IMG/VR virus record: IMGVR_UViG_3300015262_000286
Span: 1-62,686 of that record
DNA length: 62,686 nucleotides
Strand: one strand, 5' to 3'
Origin: a virus
A program made the position numbers and the translations under genes. The notes under the pieces were generated by a model. The model saw nothing but the letters and a program-made list of their open reading frames with translations, had not been told where the DNA came from and made no database searches. Positions 22,719-30,161 of the stretch are shown piece by piece (the stretch's first letter is position 1; the number at the start of each line of letters is the position of its first letter).

Positions 22719-23948
22719 ATGAATCAACTCAACATTTTTTCAGCTGGCGCCCAGCGCCTGCAAATGACCGATTCCATCGATCTAACCATCCAATCCCTGC
22801 TGGCCTACGGCGCCACGCACGAGCACTGGGGTATCGCTTGGTCGGGCGGCAAAGATTCCAGCGCCACGCTGACGCTGATTATCTACCTGCTCGACACCGG
22901 CAAGATCGCGCGCCCCAAGTCGCTGACGGTGTTTTACGCTGACACGCGGCAGGAGCTGCCGCCGCTGGCTATCGCTGCGCGCCAGATCATGGACGAGCTA
23001 GGAGAGCGCGGCATTCGTGTCGAGGTCGTCACGGCGCCGATGGACAAGCGCTTCATGGTCTACATCCTTGGCCGCGGCGTGCCGCCGCCGAATAACAACA
23101 CGCTGCGCTGGTGCACGCGCCAGATCAAGATCGACCCGATGGAGCAAGCGCTGCGCGACCGCCTGGATCAGCTCGACGGCCAAATCCTGATGATCACTGG
23201 CGTTCGCCAGGGCGAAAGCGCTATCCGCGACCGCCGTATCGAAATGAGCTGCAGCAAAGACGGTGCAGAGTGCGGCCAAGGCTGGTATCAGCAGGTTCTG
23301 CCGAACGCAAAGGGTCTGCGCGGCCGCCTGTCGACGCTGGCGCCGCTGCTGCACTGGCGCGTCTGCCACGTGTGGGAATGGCTGCGCCACTGGGCGCCAC
23401 AGGCGGAATTCGGTGACTGGAGCACGGCGATCATCGCCGATGCCTATGGTGGCGACGAGGCCGAAGAGGTCAACGCGCGCACCGGCTGCATTGGCTGCCC
23501 GCTGGCGGCCGAAGACAAAGCGCTCGATACGATCTTGTTGAATCCGCAATGGGCCTACCTGGCACCACTCAAGGGCATCAAGCCGCTGTGGCGCGAACTG
23601 CGCGAGCCGCAGCACCGCCTGCGCAAAGCCGGGCGCGAGATTCTGAAAAGTGGGGCTGTGGCTGCCAATCCGCAGCGCATGGGACCACTCACGTTCGAAG
23701 CGCGCCTGATGGGGCTGGATCGCATCCTAACCATTCAGGCCGCGGTTAATGTGGTGGCGCGCGCTACTGGCCGGCCCGAGATCGATCTGGTCAACGTCGA
23801 GGAAGAGGCGCGCATCCGTGAACTGATCCGCCTGGAGACGTGGCCACAGGGCTGGGATGGTGATGAGCCGATCGCCACGACCATCATGGACACCGTTTAT
23901 GCCAACGGCGCCGTACAGCCGCGCCTGTTTTCGGAGGCAGATCTATGA
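22719..23948 (+). CDS. PAPS-reductase/DndC-like protein
   Basis: A 409-residue protein of the N-type ATP pyrophosphatase family. The PP-loop is SGGKDSS (about 42-48). RWCTRQIKI, GVRQGESAIRDRR and GCIGCPL follow, an arrangement with Cys pairs that could hold an iron-sulphur cluster, as in PAPS reductases and DndC. Phage members are common and their substrate is unknown; sulphur chemistry or DNA modification is possible. No dndBDE genes are present. The ATG at 22719 has AAGGA upstream. Its stop overlaps the ATG of the next bridging frame. Confidence 0.75.
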   Translation: MNQLNIFSAGAQRLQMTDSIDLTIQSLLAYGATHEHWGIAWSGGKDSSATLTLIIYLLDTGKIARPKSLTVFYADTRQELPPLAIAARQIMDELGERGIRVEVVTAPMDKRFMVYILGRGVPPPNNNTLRWCTRQIKIDPMEQALRDRLDQLDGQILMITGVRQGESAIRDRRIEMSCSKDGAECGQGWYQQVLPNAKGLRGRLSTLAPLLHWRVCHVWEWLRHWAPQAEFGDWSTAIIADAYGGDEAEEVNARTGCIGCPLAAEDKALDTILLNPQWAYLAPLKGIKPLWRELREPQHRLRKAGREILKSGAVAANPQRMGPLTFEARLMGLDRILTIQAAVNVVARATGRPEIDLVNVEEEARIRELIRLETWPQGWDGDEPIATTIMDTVYANGAVQPRLFSEADL

Positions 23949-24538
23949 GAATTCCGCCAAGTACGAAATATGGCCAGGTTACTTCAATTTGTCATTTTGT
24001 CGTCAATCCATTTCATTGCTCGATCCCGGATGCTTTTTGCGGCATCCTCAATCGTCGCAAAACTGCCCGCCTCTTTTCGATTTGTCGTATGGAAAGTAAC
24101 GAGGTTATGCGGGTGGTCGCCATCTTTAGGGCCGTGAATCGAAAAGTTATCGCTGTAACGGCCATCGGCTCCAGTTGCCGGTGCAGTGGTGTAGTTGAAT
24201 CCTCGGTAAAAGGCAGAGGGAACTTCCCGACACACCTGTGTTGGATTAGCTCCATCCTCAAGCAAGTACGAGAGGGTTCTGGCGTCATCCATCGCCTGCT
24301 CCGACGTGTCGCGCATTTCGGCAAGCGCGAAGTCGCAGTCTTCGTGCTCGAGAGAACTTCCGGCACAACCGATAACGCCTCTGTAACGCCCGTCGATATG
24401 GATGGCTCCCGATATGCGAGTACCGAACGACTTGAACAACTGGCGTTGATCCTCTGTGATATGTGTTTCGGTGATCGTAATAATTTTCTTGCCGTCGTCG
24501 TGATCCATGTCGGTCTCCTTATCAAAAGTGCATCATAG
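23945..24538 (+). other. Open operon-strand frame bridging an antisense gene
   Basis: A 197-codon frame begins with ATG in an ATGA overlap with the PAPS-reductase-like gene and ends with TAG one base before the ATG of the DUF1364 gene. It spans all of the antisense gene 23984-24508 in codon-aligned register. Confidence 0.45.
23984..24508 (-). CDS. Antisense cargo protein, 174 aa
   Basis: A 174-residue hydrophilic protein with an acidic middle (GSSLEHEDCDFALAEMRD) and a helical end (ATIEDAAKSIRDRAMKWIDD). No family is recognised. The ATG at 24508 has AAGGAG seven bases upstream. Upstream, minus strand, TTTAAA-17-TATGAT with an extended -10 (TGC) forms a promoter that overlaps the DUF1364 start codon. 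Confidence 0.7.
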   Translation of the reverse strand: MDHDDGKKIITITETHITEDQRQLFKSFGTRISGAIHIDGRYRGVIGCAGSSLEHEDCDFALAEMRDTSEQAMDDARTLSYLLEDGANPTQVCREVPSAFYRGFNYTTAPATGADGRYSDNFSIHGPKDGDHPHNLVTFHTTNRKEAGSFATIEDAAKSIRDRAMKWIDDKMTN

Positions 24539-24539
24539 C

Positions 24540-24989
24540 ATGAGGCGATCACCGTTTAAACCAAGCACTAACCCGCTGACACGCACGCCATTCAAGCGTA
24601 CCTCGCCCATGCCCAGCACCGGCATGCTCTCCGTGCAGTCGCACCAGCGCACGGCGCTGAAGCGCAAGGCCGGCTTGAAGTCGAACGGCCCGGTCTCGAC
24701 GCCAATCCGGCGCGCCGCGCGCGGCCAGGACTGCACGCTGCGTCTGGCCGTCTGCAACTTCGATCCTGACACCACCGTGCTCTGCCATTCGAACTTTTTG
24801 GCAGACGGGAAGGGCATGGGCCTGAAGGCGCCAGACACGGCCGCGGCATTCGGCTGCAGCGCCTGCCACGACGTGCTCGACGGCCGGCGCCCGCGTCCGG
24901 CTGATCTGTCGCTGGCCGGCCTGGAGGCGGCGTTCCGCACGGCCGTCGGCCGCACACATGAAATCCTGAAAGCTGAGGGACTCTTATGA
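24540..24989 (+). CDS. DUF1364 nuclease-like protein (YbcO type)
   Basis: A 149-residue protein. The basic N-terminus is Ser/Thr/Pro-rich; the C-terminal domain carries the DUF1364 pattern: CTLRLAVCNFDPDTTVLCH, GKGMGLKAPD and FGCSACHDVLDG. E. coli YbcO (DLP12 prophage) has this metal-binding nuclease fold. It probably acts on phage DNA during recombination. The ATG at 24540 is chosen; a longer in-frame start at 24507 lies on the promoter of the antisense gene. Confidence 0.8.
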   Translation: MRRSPFKPSTNPLTRTPFKRTSPMPSTGMLSVQSHQRTALKRKAGLKSNGPVSTPIRRAARGQDCTLRLAVCNFDPDTTVLCHSNFLADGKGMGLKAPDTAAAFGCSACHDVLDGRRPRPADLSLAGLEAAFRTAVGRTHEILKAEGLL

Positions 24990-26191
24990 CCGTAACAATA
25001 ATGATTGGCGACGTGCGCGAGCAGCTGCGCGCGTTGCCTGCCGAATCCGTGCACTGCATCGTCACCAGCCCGCCATATTGGGGTTTGCGCGACTATGGTG
25101 TCGACGGCCAGATCGGCTTGGAATCTACCCCGGCGGAATTTATCGCTGTGATGGTCGACGTTTTCAACGAGGCGCGCCGCGTGCTGCGCGCTGACGGCAC
25201 CTGCTGGATCAATATGGGCGACAGCTACGCCAGCAAGCCAAACGGCCCAGCAGGCGCTGGCGGCCACAAGGGCAACAATCCGCACGTGGCTGTGCGCACG
25301 GCGCATGCACGTCGTTTCAGCAGCATCCCTCTGGGCTTCAAGCACAAGGATCTCTGCATGATGCCGCACCGGCTGGCCATCGCGCTGCAGGACGCCGGCT
25401 GGTGGGTGCGCCAGGATATTGTCTGGAGCAAGCCAAACCCGATGCCCGAGTCGGTGCGCGACCGCTGCACCAAGAGTCACGAGTACATTTTCTTACTGAC
25501 CAAGAGCGCAAACTATTTCTATGACGCCGAAGCAGTAAAAGAGCCGGCAGTCGGCTTTGTCGACCACCCGCGCAATAGCTTTGGCACCAAGGACTATGCG
25601 GTGCCCGGCCAAAAGCCCCAGAAGCGAGCCGCTTGCGGTAATGGTGTCGGCTTCGGCCACGGCAGCGACGCTGATGGCCGCGAGCGCGGCCGTGTGCTCA
25701 AGGGCAATGCAAAATCATTCCGCGGCGGTGGAGTCTATACGGCCGGCGCCGCTTTCGATAACGATGTTGACGTCGACCGCACCACGCACGGTAACGCGCC
25801 GAACGAAACCGGCTTACGCAACCGACGTAGCGTCTGGACCATGGCCACGCATTCATTCGCCGAGGCCCACTTTGCCACATTCCCGCCTGAGTTGCCCGAG
25901 ATCTGCATTCGCGCCGGCTGCCCGCCAGGCGGCACGGTGCTCGACCCATTTTTCGGCGCCGGAACTACCGGCCTTGTCGCTGATCGGCTGCAACGCGACT
26001 GCATCGGCATCGAGTTGAACCCGTCCTACGCCGAGATCGCGCGCAAGCGCATCCAAGGGGAATCAAGCTTGCTTGCAGACGTCCAGGTGGTGGTCGGCAC
26101 GCCTGCGCCTCGTGTTGGCGAAGCGCGCTTGTCACTGATTCCTGAGGTCGACCCTCGGCAAATCACAATATTCGAAATGGAAGCAGTATGA
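24986..26191 (+). CDS. Site-specific DNA methyltransferase (N4-C or N6-A, beta class)
   Basis: A 401-residue methyltransferase of the beta class, with the catalytic TSPPYWGLRDYG motif near residue 27 and the SAM-binding LDPFFGAGTTG motif about 80 residues from the end. TSPPY is typical of N4-cytosine or N6-adenine enzymes of this order. No restriction partner is adjacent, so it is probably protective or regulatory. The ATG overlaps the DUF1364 stop (ATGA). Confidence 0.85.
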   Translation: MTVTIMIGDVREQLRALPAESVHCIVTSPPYWGLRDYGVDGQIGLESTPAEFIAVMVDVFNEARRVLRADGTCWINMGDSYASKPNGPAGAGGHKGNNPHVAVRTAHARRFSSIPLGFKHKDLCMMPHRLAIALQDAGWWVRQDIVWSKPNPMPESVRDRCTKSHEYIFLLTKSANYFYDAEAVKEPAVGFVDHPRNSFGTKDYAVPGQKPQKRAACGNGVGFGHGSDADGRERGRVLKGNAKSFRGGGVYTAGAAFDNDVDVDRTTHGNAPNETGLRNRRSVWTMATHSFAEAHFATFPPELPEICIRAGCPPGGTVLDPFFGAGTTGLVADRLQRDCIGIELNPSYAEIARKRIQGESSLLADVQVVVGTPAPRVGEARLSLIPEVDPRQITIFEMEAV

Positions 26192-26319
26192 GCAAAACAC
26201 AATCCACCGTTAAGCGGCAATGGCGTAGCAAGTACTGGATCCGCAAAGCGGGCGCTGTGGGCGATCCGCTGGTGGCTGCGCTGTTCGGCGCGGCGCGCGT
26301 GCAGGAGGGGCGGCTTTGA
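26188..26319 (+). CDS. Small basic protein, 43 aa
   Basis: A 43-codon ORF with ATGA overlap at its start and TTGA overlap at its end, encoding a basic N-terminus (SKTQSTVKRQWRSKYWIRK). No family is recognised. Position and coupling suggest a real small early gene. Confidence 0.55.
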   Translation: MSKTQSTVKRQWRSKYWIRKAGAVGDPLVAALFGAARVQEGRL

Positions 26320-27122
26320 ATTACTACAGCCATCACATCGGCGATTTTGACCGCGCGACCAGGCACCTGACGCGCATTGAGCGCAGCGTGTACCGCGATT
26401 TGCTCGACACCTACTATGACACTGAGCAACCGCTTACGCTGGACCGGGCAGCACTGTGCCGAAAAATCCTTGCACGCTCCAACGAGGAGGCAACGGCCGT
26501 TGAACAGACGTTGAACGAGTTTTTCATCGAAACGCCGACCGGCTGGTATCACCAGCGGTGCGAGGAAGAGCTGGAGGCATACCGCGCGTCGAATAGCCAG
26601 AAATCAGCAGCTGGGAAAGCATCTGCTGCTAAAAGAGCATTGAAATTGCAACAGGCGATGAACGGGAATCCAACGGTCGTTGCAACGACCGTTGAACAGA
26701 CGCTCAACGGCTCGGCAACTAACCAAGAACCAATAACCAATAACCAAAAACCAGTAAACCAAAAACCTGCGTCGGCTTCGCCTCCGGGGGGATACCCCGA
26801 GGAATTCGAAATGGCATGGGATGCATACCCACTACGCCCTGGTGCAAGCAAAAAGGATTCGCACAAGGCCTGGGCTGCGCGCAGGAGGGAGGGGGTGCCG
26901 GCCGAAGCGCTCCTTGCTGGCGTTCAGCGCTACGCGAATTACGTCCTGCTCTCGCGCACCGAGCCGCAATTCACAAAACAACCGGCCACGTTCTTCGGGC
27001 CGGGCGAGCATTACAAGGCCGACTGGGCAGTCGGCGCAACGCAAACACAGAAAGGCGTCATCCATGGAAACTTTGGCAAGCAGGATTACCACAAGGGCGT
27101 TGGGGCAGATGGCGCCTTTTGA
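26316..27122 (+). CDS. O-like replication initiator, DUF1376 (TTG start)
   Basis: A 268-residue protein. The N-terminal 90 residues are DUF1376 (NYYSHHIGDFDRATRHLTRI, VYRDLLDTYYDTEQPL), found in phage replication proteins. The C-terminal 110 residues (YPEEFEMAWDAYPLRPGAS and KKDSHKAWAARR) resemble the end of phage O-like proteins that recruit helicase loaders. The middle is low-complexity and encoded by iteron-like and AT-rich DNA, probably the origin. The start is TTG in a TTGA overlap, with GGAGGGG upstream. It pairs with the DnaC-like gene that follows. Confidence 0.75.
   Translation: MNYYSHHIGDFDRATRHLTRIERSVYRDLLDTYYDTEQPLTLDRAALCRKILARSNEEATAVEQTLNEFFIETPTGWYHQRCEEELEAYRASNSQKSAAGKASAAKRALKLQQAMNGNPTVVATTVEQTLNGSATNQEPITNNQKPVNQKPASASPPGGYPEEFEMAWDAYPLRPGASKKDSHKAWAARRREGVPAEALLAGVQRYANYVLLSRTEPQFTKQPATFFGPGEHYKADWAVGATQTQKGVIHGNFGKQDYHKGVGADGAF
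26491..26768 (+). other. Candidate phage replication origin
   Basis: Within the O-like gene, the 12-base palindrome CAACG(G/A)(C/T)CGTTG occurs at 26491, 26671 and 26683, the last two abutting as one perfect 24-base palindrome (26671-26694). An AT-rich stretch with repeated ACCAA units (26718-26767) follows. Lambda has the same order: iterons, then an AT-rich melting region inside gene O. Confidence 0.55.
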
Positions 27123-27957
27123 AGGCAAGAAGCGCTACGCCAGCGCGCAGATCGAGCGCTGCCCGATGCACGGCGAGTACACGGCAATGCTGATTCGCGG
27201 CGCCTGGTCCGGCTGCCCGGATTGCATGAACGTCGAGGACCAGGTGCGCGAGGCCGAGCAGCGCGCCGCCTGGCGCCAGGAGCTCAAGGCGCGCGAGTGG
27301 AGCGCAAAGCTCGGCCGTGCCGCTATTCCCGAGCGCTTCGCTGATCGCCGCCTCGAATCGTACCGGCCGGATTGCCCTGGCGCCGAGCGCGCGCTGGCCG
27401 TGGCCACCCGGTACGCCGAGAACTTCGAAGATGCACGGGCCACTGGCGCCTGCCTGATCTTCGCTGGGGATGTCGGCACCGGCAAGACCCACCTGGCCGT
27501 GGGCATTGCCCACCACATCATGGGGCACGGTCGCCAAGCCGTATTCACGTCGGTGATGCGCGCGGTGCGCTCCGTCAAGGAAACCTACGCCAAGGGCGCC
27601 GGCCGTACCGAGGCGCAGGCCATCCGCGACTTGGTCGAGCCGGATCTGCTAATCCTCGACGAGGTGGGCGTGCAGCACGGCAGCGACACGGAAAAGCTGA
27701 TCCTGTTCGAGATCATCAACGGCCGCTACGAGGCGGCACGCCCGACCATCGTCATCAGCAATCTGGACGCGGCCGGCCTGGAGCAGTTCCTGGGCGAGCG
27801 TGCCTTCGACCGATTGCGCGAGGGTGGCGGCAGGCTGGTGGTCTTCGATTGGCAGTCACACAGGGGGAAACGACCGAGCGTCCAGGCTGCGAATGCCGCT
27901 CAGGATTTGCCAGAGGCACCGCCGCACTGCGCAAGGGCCATGGCCGCTACGAAGTGA
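27064..27957 (+). CDS. DnaC-like helicase loader ATPase
   Basis: A 297-residue AAA+ protein. An N-terminal zinc ribbon is suggested by Cys33, His36, Cys51 and Cys54. Walker A is GDVGTGKT (135-142), Walker B LLILDE (195-200), followed by SNLDAAGL and an arginine-finger region (AFDRLREGGG). It should load the host DnaB helicase at the phage origin. The start at 27064 overlaps the initiator gene by 59 bases; a later ATG at residue 16 is an alternative. Confidence 0.8.
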   Translation: METLASRITTRALGQMAPFEGKKRYASAQIERCPMHGEYTAMLIRGAWSGCPDCMNVEDQVREAEQRAAWRQELKAREWSAKLGRAAIPERFADRRLESYRPDCPGAERALAVATRYAENFEDARATGACLIFAGDVGTGKTHLAVGIAHHIMGHGRQAVFTSVMRAVRSVKETYAKGAGRTEAQAIRDLVEPDLLILDEVGVQHGSDTEKLILFEIINGRYEAARPTIVISNLDAAGLEQFLGERAFDRLREGGGRLVVFDWQSHRGKRPSVQAANAAQDLPEAPPHCARAMAATK

Positions 27958-27993
27958 CGTACCCATCAGAAAAAACGGCTTAAAAGGCTTTAA

Positions 27994-28329
27994 ATGAAAA
28001 ATCAAGAAAACAAAATCGCAGCAAACAAACGCCTGGCCGAGCTGCTGGGCTGGTCCAGCATTGTCGAGGTGGGCGGCGCCCTGGTCGGCTCGCCGCCGAC
28101 GGGCGCCGCCGCAAGTCGCGGCCAGGCGCTGGTACCGGACTGGCTGGGCGACTGGGCGGCGACCGGGCCGCTGCTCGCGCGGTTCGAAATTTGCCCGATG
28201 TTCATGTCGACCTATGTCGGCGCAGGCGGCACCGTCGAGCTTTATTCGGTCCATGGCGGCGACCGTGACGCGGCCGTACGGTTTGCCATCGTCAAGGCGG
28301 CAATGCTTCACCTGGAGCGTGCGCAATGA
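27994..28329 (+). CDS. Hypothetical early protein, 111 aa
   Basis: A 111-residue protein with a helical start (NKRLAELLGWSSIVEVGGAL) and a beta-rich end. The N-terminal part is often seen in phage hypotheticals near replication genes; no function is known. AAAGG precedes the ATG. The stop overlaps the next gene (ATGA). Confidence 0.65.
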   Translation: MKNQENKIAANKRLAELLGWSSIVEVGGALVGSPPTGAAASRGQALVPDWLGDWAATGPLLARFEICPMFMSTYVGAGGTVELYSVHGGDRDAAVRFAIVKAAMLHLERAQ

Positions 28330-28673
28330 TGGCCCGTGGCTTGCAAGCGCTGGGCCGCCTCAAGGTTGGCGCCATGAACCAGACCGAGGCGGCCTACGCC
28401 AGGACACTGGAGCTGCGCAAGGCTGCCGGCGAGGTGGCTTGGTACAAGTTCGAAGGCCTGAAATTCCGCTTGGCCGACAACACTTTTTACACGCCGGATT
28501 TTGCTGTGCAGCTGGCCGACGGCGCGCTGGAGGCGCACGAAGTGAAGGGCTACTGGCAGGACGACGCGCGCGCGAAAATAAAGATCGCGGCCGACATGTA
28601 CCCGTTGCGCTTCGTCGCCGTGCAGGCGCTGCCGAAGAAACTGGGCGGCGGATGGAAAGTGGAGGAATTCTGA
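28326..28673 (+). CDS. PD-(D/E)xK nuclease-like protein (DUF1064-like)
   Basis: A 115-residue protein with TEAAYARTLE, TPDFAVQL and HEVKGYW, the spaced Glu, PD and ExK residues of a PD-(D/E)xK nuclease core, as in DUF1064 proteins. A Holliday junction or debranching role late in replication would fit the position. The ATG overlaps the previous stop (ATGA). Confidence 0.7.
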   Translation: MMARGLQALGRLKVGAMNQTEAAYARTLELRKAAGEVAWYKFEGLKFRLADNTFYTPDFAVQLADGALEAHEVKGYWQDDARAKIKIAADMYPLRFVAVQALPKKLGGGWKVEEF

Positions 28674-28740
28674 TGGCTGCGAACAAGAAGCCGCGCAAGC
28701 GGCACATTGATTCGCTGGTATCAGAATTTGCAGGGGGCGC
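28673..28740 (+). pseudogene. Truncated start of an early gene
   Basis: An ATG in a TGATG overlap with the nuclease gene begins a basic peptide (AANKKPRKRHIDSLVSEFAG) whose codons look like the operon up to about 28740. The frame then enters the AT-rich antisense region and stops at 28918. It looks like the 5' end of a gene cut off by the cargo insertion. Confidence 0.45.
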
Positions 28741-28752
28741 TATATTTTCTTG

Positions 28753-29076
28753 TCATCGACCAAATAGCGCATCGAGCAAAGTACCGTCAACATTGCTTCC
28801 GCGGTCCGAGGGTAAATACAGAAAATTTCCATCTTCTATCAAGTGTGCCAAGCGCTGCTGGATTAAGCTTGTAGCAAGGCAAAGCGCCTGCAGGGCGTTA
28901 AGCCCGGACCTATCTTGATACCTGCCGTCAACTCCTTCTAGCTCTGCCGCGCAATACCAACTATTCTCTAAAAAGAAAGGAGTGCCCACCCGAGCGGTAA
29001 TAGTCGATTCTGAGCCATCAGGCGCAACTCGCACCAGAGAGTCCTCGACGATAAATTTGGGGTCAGTAGTTTTCAT
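28753..29076 (-). CDS. Antisense cargo protein, DUF6968-like
   Basis: A 107-residue protein with a beta-rich first part and a helix containing GLNALQALCLATSLIQ, a pattern that recalls the DUF6968 family (uncertain). The ATG at 29076 has GGAG five bases upstream; a GTG two codons earlier is also in frame. It lies opposite to the right operon with the RHS-like gene upstream of it. Confidence 0.6.
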   Translation of the reverse strand: MKTTDPKFIVEDSLVRVAPDGSESTITARVGTPFFLENSWYCAAELEGVDGRYQDRSGLNALQALCLATSLIQQRLAHLIEDGNFLYLPSDRGSNVDGTLLDALFGR

Positions 29077-29144
29077 GTTCACTCCATTGTTGTTAAATTT
29101 TTACGAGCGAATTGAGTGGGTAGTTCGAATCGCTCGCTTTGCAT

Positions 29145-29963
29145 TTATCGATAGTAATAATTCCAAGTGTCTAGCCAGCGCCAATCACCTGTGTCACAAG
29201 AGCGCAGGCATTTGGAGTAGTACTCGGTTGCCTTACTCTTGCATAGAGCGTTGCCTCTGGGATTGGTCTCGGTGCTGCAGTACGCCATGAAGTAATTGTC
29301 TGCACCATCGCATAATTGTGCTTTGCATTGCAATGGCGTCATGCTTTTGGGAGCAGTAATTGAAACCTTTGGAAGTTCTGCACCTCCGCTGCCACCACCT
29401 GCACCGACGCCTATGCCCCCACCGCCACCTCCTCCACCGCCACCTTCTTCATCTTCATCTCGATGGCCAGGAACAAACACTGTGCACCCATTGTCATCCG
29501 CACTTTGACAGTCCGAATCTGTGTACGCGATGTCAACAGATTTTTGAAAGGCTACAGAAGAGGGTGAGTCTATCGTTCGAGTGGCGCGTGCACTCTTTGC
29601 ATCCGTCAAAACTCGAACCCGCTTTTTGTCTGTGGTGAGTTCCTCCAAACCCGCTTGACGGCTGTAGACTAAAACTACAGTTTTACCATTAGAAAATTCA
29701 ATGACCTTCAAGCGACCTGAATCGTCATATTTGTAATTTCCTATCACCCCAAATGAATCAGTTTGGGAACGTAAGACGTTATTTTCATCATAAGTATAGT
29801 GAGTTCTACCCTGACCAGTTTGCTTCACTATCACTCGATCCGCATCCAAATGCCACACAGCACGCTTATCAACGACCGAGCTCAGTTCGGTGGCCTCACT
29901 AGCGCAAGGCTTAAATACACTGAATAATAGTAAGAAAAGAGCTGCTACATTTCTTTGAATCAT
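29145..29963 (-). CDS. Small secreted RHS-like protein
   Basis: A 272-residue protein with a signal peptide (MIQRNVAALFLLLFSVFKPC and following SEA), then two or three YD/RHS-type repeats (THYTYDENNVLRSQTD, GNYKYDDSGRLKVIEFSNG), a poly-Gly linker near residue 175-190 and a Cys-rich end with six to eight Cys. Full RHS proteins exceed 1000 residues, so this is a miniature form or a fragment that kept a signal peptide. It is AT-rich cargo and may be a secreted effector or adhesin. Confidence 0.65.
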   Translation of the reverse strand: MIQRNVAALFLLLFSVFKPCASEATELSSVVDKRAVWHLDADRVIVKQTGQGRTHYTYDENNVLRSQTDSFGVIGNYKYDDSGRLKVIEFSNGKTVVLVYSRQAGLEELTTDKKRVRVLTDAKSARATRTIDSPSSVAFQKSVDIAYTDSDCQSADDNGCTVFVPGHRDEDEEGGGGGGGGGGIGVGAGGGSGGAELPKVSITAPKSMTPLQCKAQLCDGADNYFMAYCSTETNPRGNALCKSKATEYYSKCLRSCDTGDWRWLDTWNYYYR

Positions 29964-30161
29964 ACGCTTCCTCTTTTGAGTTTAGGTAAATGCTGCTTTG
30001 TCATTATCAAGTTTTACGAAGCGCCAAAACACTCAAATTGTCACAATGGATAGAATAATATGTAACTTTTTTGAGGAATAAAATTGAAAAGTGCCTGATT
30101 TCGATCCTTATCTATCGTAAATGTGTTAACGTTTTTTTTATTATTCTTAGGAGCATTGCAC
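29964..30161. other. AT-rich intergenic region between divergent genes
   Basis: Two hundred AT-rich bases separate the divergent RHS-like and Q-like genes. I see no clear operator or terminator, but promoters for both directions must lie here or further upstream. Confidence 0.4.

Noticed and set aside
22719-23948. A complete Dnd phosphorothioation system
   Set aside because: Only the DndC-like protein is present; no dndB, dndD or dndE homologue is visible nearby, so no Dnd system is claimed.
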